Assembly: GCF_000710775.1 (NCBI RefSeq)
Contig: NZ_JOJP01000001.1
Span: 4,698,232-4,762,231, forward strand
Length of the DNA stretch: 64,000 bases
Direction of reading: 5' to 3'
Source of the DNA: Endozoicomonas elysicola
GTDB lineage: Bacteria > Pseudomonadota > Gammaproteobacteria > Pseudomonadales > Endozoicomonadaceae
Both the position numbers and the translations under genes were made by a program. The notes beneath the pieces were generated by a model, which saw only the letters and a program-made list of their open reading frames with translations, made no database searches and was not told the origin of the DNA. This document shows, in pieces, positions 58,601-64,000 of the stretch (positions are counted from its first letter, which is position 1; each line of letters begins with the position of its first letter).

Positions 58601-58871
58601 TCGAGTAAGAGTGGTAAGAACCACTGGCAAATGTCTTTAACCCCTTAACACTGCGGATTTCATCTTCAAGCGGCTTGGTGACCTCTTTTTCAACCTGCTC
58701 AGGCGCAGCACCGGGCCAGGAGACGGTTATCAATGCCTTGGGGATTTCCAGATCCGGGTAGTTCTCACGAACCATCGTGTTATAGGACAGCACACCAGAA
58801 AGCAGGAATAACCCCAGTAAAAGACGGGCAAAGAGCGTTTCCAGAAACAGCTTTCGAGACAACCAGTTCAT
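55677..58871 (-). CDS. RND family efflux permease
   Basis: This 1064-residue inner-membrane pump has the AcrB-like plan: 12 helices, two large periplasmic loops, and IISVSWPGAAPEQVE-like porter motifs (ITVSWPGAAPEQVE at about 48-61). In helix 4 the family proton-relay pair Asp-Asp is D408-V409 here (LLVDVYILVMEG), so the second Asp is missing. In helix 10 the usual Lys position appears as Asn (VNNGIVLIE). The pump overlaps the adaptor gene by 4 bases. Multidrug or solvent export is likely; no outer-membrane channel gene is in the operon. Confidence 0.94.
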   Translation of the reverse strand: MNWLSRKLFLETLFARLLLGLFLLSGVLSYNTMVRENYPDLEIPKALITVSWPGAAPEQVEKEVTKPLEDEIRSVKGLKTFASGSYHSYSMVAVEFEADMPVAEALQRLRAKVDKAESQFPTEADIDKPEIEEMSVADMPVISLVLHGNVDDLILTDVAKRLESQFETIPTVKKVNLGGMREKSLHIRLKPYKLRELGISPLLVRDRLQTANQDMAWGEFEGSESTFTLYLAGRFDSVEKLKNLPIVRLDENRPVRLGEIADVSLRLDREKSRNYFSLDHGEFTRGITLDITKRPGEDTFAVIGAAERLADQVVRSDTWPQGLQLTKVTDDGELIELAFEDISGSMYQAVIIVFIVLMFLLTWREALIAGIALPVTLLATLAGMAVLGYTLSSTVLVGMVLALGLLVDVYILVMEGMHDGLYVRKKSYAEAALSTVKTFLLPATAGQLTTILAMVPLMLVGGIPGKFIRILPMTITISLLVSLLVAFLVCIPLSRYLLEKDSGRSRELLIDRLSMKYRGQLTDWLLVTVLKNRITAVSWVAGAFGLFALSLLAAGQLPVMMFSESDDRKIGIAIQLGPDATLEQAQQAADKAGAYLRQQPWIEKNIAYVGEKSPVTSSSLNEALLPSKAYNQVGFTAILVPRKDRDRISFEYLDEIREGLNESLNGEAGLEIFLTHVGGNPYNAAPVQIEILGEDYGLLRDISADVRSKLSQVPGAQGVRDNLGAAHREIRFRLIPERLSFHGLSEHSVAQQIRMAMEEDDFGRFKVPGIQDDPDIRISMAWASRGGELGSPQHIAEMQLMTVMTDDGRSVPLLDLAEYQLMAAPQVYVHTDGQRAVTVQARAEGQTATTIMKAMIPHLEAMKHEWPVGYDYRLAGEMESTDESYGSMGGAMVLAMGMIFVLLTLMFNSMRQPLIILLVVPLALTGTFIGYFLAEIPMSFIGLMGVVSLAGIAVNNGIVLIETMNSHRLSGLSVAESAARGAADRLRPVISTSLTTVLGLIPLASSDPQWYPLCMAIIFGLAASTLFAMVVVPALYLLLTSDVKTAGDSSEFKGSTELPQFQTG

Positions 58872-60199
58872 TCAGTGCCTCCGGCCTTCAGCTCATTAAT
58901 GACGTTAACAGAACTGTCATCAGCCAGAAGATGCTGACCACGAACCACTACCCGGTCGCCATCTTGAAGCCCATTTACCACTTCAAGACTCAGCAGCCCC
59001 TGAATACCAATGGACAACCAGCGTAGCTCAACCCGGTTATCCGGCTTAACAACAAAAACATACGGTTTACCATCACGAAATGAGATCGCCTGCCAAGGCA
59101 GGGTCAGAACATTGGTTTTCTGCTCGGTAGCAATCCAGGCTCTGACAAACATCCCATCCTGTATTGCCTGCACATCACCGTCCGTCCTGACCTTAACCTG
59201 TCGTGAACGGTTCTGGAGGCTGAGGGCAGGGCTTACCGACCATACCCGGCCTTGTACAACACCCGGCTGATCGAACCCTGTGTCTGCGGAGTCATAAAGA
59301 ATTCGGTCATCCTGAGCCATATAGACGGGCTGACCTTCCTGAATGGAACGGGCTTCTGCTTCGGAAACTTCCAGACTTATTTCATAACGACTGTCGTCTA
59401 CTACAACGATGGCACTGGCTGCTTCCCTTTCCCTATTGGTGCTGATACCTGCAGGAGGGTAATAATAATTATCCTGAAGTACATTCATGGCCGTAATCAC
59501 ACCATCAAATGGCGCAAAAAGACTGGTTTTCTCCAGATTAACAGTTGCCCGGTTCAAGTCGGCTGCAACACCTTTCTCTTCTGAGCGTGCTGCCTGAAGG
59601 CTACTTTCTGCGGCTTCAACACCAACCTGTGCGTTGAGCATACCGGTTCGATAGCGATCGTACTCATCTCTGGACACAACGCCTTTTTTATAGATCGTTT
59701 CAATCCGGGCAAAGTCTTTTTCAGCCTGTTTCTTATCATTCTGAGCCATATGAACACCGGCCTCAGCTTCCTTCCGCCGCTCTCTCGCAGACTGCAATCT
59801 GGCCTCTAAAGCAACCACTTCTGCGGTATTTTCACGATTATCAATCCTGGCCAGCAGCTGTCCCAACCGCACATCATTATTAGGCCCAAAAACACGAACA
59901 CCTTCACGCAACGGGGAGCCATCGGTGAGGGTACCGATATGCACAACCTTTCCAGACTGCTCAAAGTTAAGAAACGCCTTTTGCAGTGCCTCCACGGTTC
60001 CTTCCGCAAAAGCCCAAGCAGACAGTTCACCCGGTGAAACCTCCAGCACATCAACCCGAATCGGTGGTGTTTCATAAACCACAGCAGCAGAATCGCCACT
60101 GCTTTGAATTCGATAACCGGCCAGCGCCAGACCGGCCAGCACCAGACTGATGATAAGAACTTTGCTGAATTTCATGGGCTTCTGCTTATTTTTTTGCAT
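58868..60199 (-). CDS. RND efflux periplasmic adaptor (membrane fusion protein)
   Basis: This protein links the pump to an outer-membrane channel. It has a membrane anchor (about LIISLVLAGLALAGYRI), a barrel-sandwich hybrid and a long alpha-hairpin (about ALEARLQSARERRKEA through RSEEKGVAADLNRATVN). The frame is open to 60268, but the operator at 60221-60246 would lie inside that extension, so ATG 60199 (or 60175, MKFSKVL) is a better start. The next part includes the family segment APFDGVITAMNVLQDNYY. The stop overlaps the pump start (ATGA). Confidence 0.92.
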   Translation of the reverse strand: MQKNKQKPMKFSKVLIISLVLAGLALAGYRIQSSGDSAAVVYETPPIRVDVLEVSPGELSAWAFAEGTVEALQKAFLNFEQSGKVVHIGTLTDGSPLREGVRVFGPNNDVRLGQLLARIDNRENTAEVVALEARLQSARERRKEAEAGVHMAQNDKKQAEKDFARIETIYKKGVVSRDEYDRYRTGMLNAQVGVEAAESSLQAARSEEKGVAADLNRATVNLEKTSLFAPFDGVITAMNVLQDNYYYPPAGISTNREREAASAIVVVDDSRYEISLEVSEAEARSIQEGQPVYMAQDDRILYDSADTGFDQPGVVQGRVWSVSPALSLQNRSRQVKVRTDGDVQAIQDGMFVRAWIATEQKTNVLTLPWQAISFRDGKPYVFVVKPDNRVELRWLSIGIQGLLSLEVVNGLQDGDRVVVRGQHLLADDSSVNVINELKAGGTE

Positions 60200-60220
60200 A
60201 TTGGTATCTATTTCTAATTT

Positions 60221-60246
60221 TACATACATACATGAATGCTTGTATA
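60221..60246. promoter_or_regulatory. AcrR-like operator ahead of the RND operon
   Basis: The sequence TACATACATACATGAATG followed by CTTGTATA is an imperfect palindrome similar to the AcrR operator, which I recall as TACATACATT-TGTGAATGTATGTA. It lies just upstream of the adaptor start and probably overlaps the promoter. Confidence 0.72.
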
Positions 60247-60437
60247 TAACCCATATTGACGAGGACACAGGTTCGGATCGTGATCAAGTGACTCAAACAA
60301 AGGTCTAACGGTCAAAAATCATTTCCGGAGCCATAGTTATAGATTCTGCAGATATAAGCAGATTACTTATAACAACCAGTTTTTTTAAAGCACTGCAATG
60401 AGCAGCTTCCGGATAACGAATTGGCAAGGAGAGATGT

Positions 60438-60674
60438 ATGCGCCTGAACCTTCTGTTAGCACCTTTACAACATGTAATAGATACCATGCAAAAAGGTGAA
60501 ACCTTTAAGATCAGGGTGCTGATGGAAGAGCTTGGCCTGTGGGAACACCAGGATGACCTGCAGAAAATGAGAACAGCCACGGCTTTCCGATCGATGGTAG
60601 AAAGCGGTGTGTTATCTAATATCCAGCTTCTCACTCATCATAAAACACGGCATGCAGTGTACATAACCATCTAG
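60438..60674 (+). CDS. Small orphan protein (78 residues)
   Basis: I do not recognise the family. The start is well supported: AAGGAG lies six bases before the ATG. The protein looks like a compact helical domain, MRLNLLLAPLQHVIDTM then a mixed segment ending HKTRHAVYITI, without signal peptide or membrane helix. It is followed by a strong terminator and flanked by the RND operon promoter and slyD. Strong ribosome site, short leader space and a terminator argue that it is a real gene. Confidence 0.7.
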   Translation: MRLNLLLAPLQHVIDTMQKGETFKIRVLMEELGLWEHQDDLQKMRTATAFRSMVESGVLSNIQLLTHHKTRHAVYITI

Positions 60675-60692
60675 TCCAAGTTCCATTGACAT

Positions 60693-60720
60693 AAAAAAGC
60701 CGGCTATAGCCGGCTTTTTT
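60693..60720. terminator. Bidirectional terminator between the 78-residue gene and slyD
   Basis: A 12-base perfect stem (AAAAAAGCCGGC / GCCGGCTTTTTT) with a TATA loop gives six T on each strand. It serves the upstream plus gene and slyD on the minus strand. Confidence 0.93.
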
Positions 60721-60725
60721 AATCA

Positions 60726-61211
60726 TTAGTGGACATGCCCACCCGGTCCATGAACATGACCGTGATCCAGTTCTTCTTTAGTCGCTTCACGAACTTCAAC
60801 CACTTCGATGCTGAAGTGCAGATTTTCGCCAGCCAGAGAGTGGTTAGCATCAATTACAACCTGGTCACCCTCTTCATCAATAGCCACTACTGTCACCACA
60901 CGTGGACCAATAGCAGTATCCGCATGAAACTGGTTACCCACCTCTACCGGATGGTCACCAAACTGCTCTTTAGGCACTGGCTGAACCAGACTTTCATCGT
61001 ACTCGCCATAACCTTCAGCAGGCTCAACGACCACTTCAAACTTATCTCCAGCCTGCTTGCCTTCCAAGGCATTTTCAAGCCCTTCAACAATATTGTGCTC
61101 TCCATGAAGATAAGCCATGGGGGACTCGCCTTCAGAACTGTCGAGAACTTCTCCCGCATCGTTTTTCAGAGTGTAATGGAACAGAGCCACTTTCTCTTTG
61201 GCTATCTTCAT
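60726..61211 (-). CDS. slyD: FKBP-type peptidyl-prolyl isomerase SlyD
   Basis: This 161-residue FKBP-family isomerase and chaperone has the split FKBP domain with insert-in-flap (PAEGYGEYDESLVQPVP) and ends with a metal-binding His tail (HGHVHGPGGHVH). The DANHSLAGENLHF motif marks the SlyD branch. The His tail is shorter than in E. coli SlyD, but enough for nickel binding. It is distinct from fkpB at 25093. The gene stands alone with a terminator at its end. Confidence 0.93.
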   Translation of the reverse strand: MKIAKEKVALFHYTLKNDAGEVLDSSEGESPMAYLHGEHNIVEGLENALEGKQAGDKFEVVVEPAEGYGEYDESLVQPVPKEQFGDHPVEVGNQFHADTAIGPRVVTVVAIDEEGDQVVIDANHSLAGENLHFSIEVVEVREATKEELDHGHVHGPGGHVH

Positions 61212-61353
61212 CTGTTTACGCCTTTAACAAAGTAAACAACTATCTTAACTGCCATTGCTATTAGGAGCCAGAAAACTGCAAATAAATGCGGTTTCTGGTG
61301 TAATTAGCAGGTAAACCCTATTTGAAAGCGCCTAACAAACGGAGTTTTTTCTC

Positions 61354-61929
61354 TTGAGCGATTCTCGATGCAGCTGGTGTCATGGCGATAAACTCTATAC
61401 CCGATACCACGATGAAGAGTGGGGTGTTCCCTGCCATGATGACAGGAAACTCTTTGAATTTCTGACTCTGGAAGGAGCCCAGGCAGGTTTGAGCTGGATC
61501 ACCATCCTGAAGCGCAGAGAAGGCTACCGGGAAGCATTTCATCAATTTGATGTTCAACAAGTCGCCAGAATGACAGAACAGGATGTTGAAACACTGATGC
61601 AGAATGAAGGCATTATCCGAAACCGACTGAAGATCCAGAGCGCCATTAAAAATGCCAGGGCGTTTACCAAGGTTCAGGAGGAGTTTGGCAGCTTCAACCA
61701 CTACCTCTGGTCCTTTGTAAACCACCAGCCCGTCAGAAACCATCGGCAGTCAATGAGTGAAGTGCCGGCCACCACCGAGATTTCAGACCGGATGAGCAAA
61801 GACCTGAAAAAACGCGGTTTCAGCTTTGTGGGCAGTACCATCTGTTATGCCTATATGCAGGCGATGGGGCTGGTAAATGACCACCTGGTCACATGTCCGT
61901 CATTTAGCAATGTCAGCCAGACGACCTGA
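61354..61929 (+). CDS. tag: DNA-3-methyladenine glycosylase I
   Basis: Tag removes 3-methyladenine from DNA. With a TTG start at 61354 the protein is 191 residues. The zinc site C6, H19, H177 and C181 keeps the E. coli spacing (C4, H17, H175, C179): RCSWC, YHDEEWGVP and NDHLVTC. The motif LEGAQAGLSW contains the base-pocket residues. A CGGAG lies upstream of the TTG. The 3' end overlaps the convergent ybaK by 30 bases. Confidence 0.95.
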   Translation: MSDSRCSWCHGDKLYTRYHDEEWGVPCHDDRKLFEFLTLEGAQAGLSWITILKRREGYREAFHQFDVQQVARMTEQDVETLMQNEGIIRNRLKIQSAIKNARAFTKVQEEFGSFNHYLWSFVNHQPVRNHRQSMSEVPATTEISDRMSKDLKKRGFSFVGSTICYAYMQAMGLVNDHLVTCPSFSNVSQTT

Positions 61930-62367
61930 CGTCAGCCTGATCAGATCAGCAGGGGCAAGTTCAATTTCAAGACCTCGACGCCCCGCACTGACAAACATCG
62001 TATCAAAGGACTCTGCACTGCTATTTACCACCGTCGGCAAACGCTTTTTCTGGCCCAGTGGACTGATGCCGCCAAGAATATAGCCGGTGCTCCGCTCTGC
62101 TTCCTGTTGCTCCGCCATTGCCGCCTTTTTGGCGCCACAGGCACCGGCCATGGCTTTTAAGTCCAGTTTTGCGGCCACCGGTACCACCGCAACGGCCAGT
62201 TGCTTACTGTCCAGTTTCACCATCAGGGTTTTAAAGACTCGCTGAGGGTCCTGCCCCATTTTTTCAACCGCCTCCTCACCATAGGACTGGCTGTTGGGGT
62301 CATGGTGATATTGGTGAACCTGATGGATGGCTTTGGCTTTTTTCAGCGCATTAATGGCAGGAGTCAT
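61900..62367 (-). CDS. ybaK: Cys-tRNA(Pro) deacylase YbaK
   Basis: This 155-residue protein of the YbaK/EbsC family hydrolyses Cys-tRNA(Pro) formed by misacylation. Visible family marks are the YGEEAVEK segment, the lysine of FKTLMVKLD (the key pocket lysine), and GGISPLGQKKRLPTV, the GGxSPxG motif. The end RLTSGRLADIAK is also typical. The 3' ends of ybaK and tag overlap by 30 bases in opposite directions. Confidence 0.95.
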   Translation of the reverse strand: MTPAINALKKAKAIHQVHQYHHDPNSQSYGEEAVEKMGQDPQRVFKTLMVKLDSKQLAVAVVPVAAKLDLKAMAGACGAKKAAMAEQQEAERSTGYILGGISPLGQKKRLPTVVNSSAESFDTMFVSAGRRGLEIELAPADLIRLTSGRLADIAK

Positions 62368-62781
62368 CGTTTACTTCCAGATAATCGTTAGTGTTCAGGG
62401 CTGTGACGTTGCGATTTGGCGACTTGAAAAGCAACCAAACTTGCGCTGACCTCCAACCATATTACCCAAATTATTGTGCAAACCAACCTTTAAAGCAGTG
62501 AGTGGTAGAATAAGAGCGCACCATATTTGGAGTTAAACGATCAATGCTACATTGACTGAAAAATGACGATCAGAGAATGGCTACCCATAAGAGCAGCTAT
62601 AAGGTGAGCAAACGCTAAATCTAATAAAAAAATACTCGCCGATCTTCCCCCTGGATTTTAATAAAACAGAAAAAATTCACCATTCGATTTAATTCTATTT
62701 AATCACACCATGACTTCTTTTAGTCATCACCTGTTGGCAAGAAGATACAAAGACCACAAACACATAAGTTCAATTCATTAG
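62368..62781. other. Gene-free spacer
   Basis: Neither strand holds a supported gene in these 414 bases. The right half (62600-62770) is strongly AT-rich. No promoter or terminator was clear by eye. Confidence 0.5.
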
Positions 62782-64000
62782 CTAAACCTTTAGGAAATGA
62801 GACTGTTTAGATAGATCTTTGGGGGGAAGCACATTAAAAGTTTTTTGTTCTATAAGCTTTTTCACTTCCTCTATATTACCTACACTATCTTCCAACTCAT
62901 TCTCGGATTTAACCATTTCACTAGCACCTTCATTAGTACGTAGAGCTTGACCTACTAGACCTCTGGAATAACAAAATTCTATAATCCTATCAAATTGCTC
63001 TTGGGGTATAAGGACAATTTTTTTACTATCTCTATCTCGTCCATCACGGGAATCATTTCCTGAAACTTCAACCCTTATAAATGGTGTCCCATTTTTACGC
63101 ACCCTATAAAAGGCAGCATTTCCCCAGCCCATGAGTAGGTTTAAAGCCGTTTCTATCGCGTAGAATGGTGACTCCATACTTACAGCTAAATAGAAGGCGG
63201 GTAAAGCATCCAAGATGCTACTCGCCGCAGCTATTTTTTTGCAAATTGCTCTTTGATTCTCCTGCTGGATAATATCTACCTCTTCCCCTGTACAGATTTT
63301 TTTCATGCAAAAATATAGCTCAGGCAAAGGCATTCCGAGCGCAAACCCTGCTTGAGAAAAGTGGCCCGCAGCATGGGATTTGTGTCCATGCCACAGGTCA
63401 CCAGCTGCAGCAGTTATAGTTCCAATAGCACCAAAAGCTTGTAGAACATTGGAGATAACCTTACATTTGCTGTAGTGCCTATCGCTAAAGAACAGCGCAC
63501 CAAAAATTCTCGCAAGGCCGGCAGAGGTCGTGCATATTCCTTCAACCCCATGACCTAGTTGCCGCATTATTCGCCCCACAAGCTCATCGTATGCATCATT
63601 AACGTCACCGTGGTCATGATCATGAGCGTCATGGTGGTGATGGTCATGATTGTCAACATGGTATTTAGAGTCGAATACTGCTGTGAGAATTGCTGATACG
63701 CCGAGCCCAAAGAGACATCCACCAATCACAAGATCTTGTAGACGCTTAATTTGTTGATCTTCCACTCCTGAAGCAAAAACAGCTTGTGGTGATGGAATAG
63801 TAACCTCTGGCTGAAATAACCTGCCAGTCTGACAGGACTTCCATCCTGAATCGTATTGGGCACATGACCTTTGACTTATCATACGTGAAGTTTCTTCTAC
63901 TTCACCTCTATCTCCTGTCGCATCATCAGGGGAGGCAACCTGAACACTCCAATGATGATAACTTACAGACTGGGAACTCACCGACAATGAGTCTGGCGAC
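62782..64000 (-). CDS. His-rich membrane-associated orphan protein (5' end open at window edge)
   Basis: I do not recognise the family. A TTG at 63987 could start it, but the frame stays open to the last base, so the true start may be outside the window. Near the N-terminus is a hydrophobic helix (about IGGCLFGLGVSAILTAVF), then a His/Asp-rich segment (HVDNHDHHHHDAHDHDHG) that could bind metal. Further hydrophobic segments (SNVLQAFGAIGTITAAAG and AAASSILDALPAFYLAV) follow, then a charged C-terminal part. Membrane location and metal binding are inferred from composition only. AT-rich base use resembles the other orphan genes of the window. Confidence 0.72.
   Translation of the reverse strand, partial: SPDSLSVSSQSVSYHHWSVQVASPDDATGDRGEVEETSRMISQRSCAQYDSGWKSCQTGRLFQPEVTIPSPQAVFASGVEDQQIKRLQDLVIGGCLFGLGVSAILTAVFDSKYHVDNHDHHHHDAHDHDHGDVNDAYDELVGRIMRQLGHGVEGICTTSAGLARIFGALFFSDRHYSKCKVISNVLQAFGAIGTITAAAGDLWHGHKSHAAGHFSQAGFALGMPLPELYFCMKKICTGEEVDIIQQENQRAICKKIAAASSILDALPAFYLAVSMESPFYAIETALNLLMGWGNAAFYRVRKNGTPFIRVEVSGNDSRDGRDRDSKKIVLIPQEQFDRIIEFCYSRGLVGQALRTNEGASEMVKSENELEDSVGNIEEVKKLIEQKTFNVLPPKDLSKQSHFLKV

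Noticed and set aside
60305-60634. A 109-residue minus-strand frame opposite the small orphan gene
   Set aside because: The plus-strand gene has a far better ribosome site and a matched terminator; the minus frame is its shadow.

Overview
The window looks like the chromosome of a marine gammaproteobacterium of the Oceanospirillales type. An Endozoicomonas-like host is my best guess, based on the mix of a Pseudomonas-like core gene order with very large, low-complexity Pro/Thr/Ser-rich orphan proteins; this is inference, since no rRNA or marker-gene comparison was possible. There are no rRNA, tRNA, CRISPR or complete insertion-sequence features that I can support.

Layout. (1) 1-12255: two head-to-head minor-pilin (type IV pilus) operons. 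Set A on the minus strand runs FimT/GspH-like, PilV, PilW, PilX and a PilY1-type protein cut by the window start. Set B on the plus strand runs FimT, PilV, PilW, PilX, a 1601-residue PilY1 and a PilE-like pilin. (2) 12548-16340: a tightly overlapping three-gene operon of a DUF4956 membrane protein, a CotH-like/beta-helix protein and a VTC-type polyphosphate polymerase domain. (3) 17062-23919: a 2285-residue protein with helical, mucin-like and His-rich parts. (4) 24085-41563: a conserved housekeeping block (ispH, fkpB, lspA, ileS, ribF, murJ, rpsT, proB, obgE, rpmA, rplU, ispB). The order matches what I recall of Pseudomonas aeruginosa, where the block also adjoins the minor pilin genes. Here it is broken by the 2285-residue gene and DUF4956 operon on one side of ispH and by a 1307-residue Pro-rich gene between ribF and murJ. 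(5) 41630-46643: an orphan gene, then a 514-residue gene lying between intact galU and a decayed copy of the galU 3' end, then a phosphomannomutase gene; this looks like an insertion or duplication scar. (6) 46782-51844: a retropepsin-like protein, a DUF2796/ZrgA-like secreted protein with an ABC ATPase and a short FtsX-type permease, and two tandem paralogous exported proteins of unknown role. (7) 52063-62367: prfC, a Gate-domain membrane protein, an RND efflux operon with its TetR repressor gene, a small orphan gene, slyD, tag and ybaK. (8) 62782-end: a His-rich membrane-associated orphan protein whose reading frame is still open at the window edge.

How the parts work together: the pilus genes should make priming minor pilins and tip adhesins for type IV pili, here duplicated and diverged. 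The VTC/CotH/DUF4956 operon may make and handle polyphosphate or a related envelope modification. galU and the phosphomannomutase supply UDP-glucose and mannose-1-phosphate for surface polysaccharide. The two giant genes are candidates for secreted or surface host-interaction proteins, which is inference from composition only.
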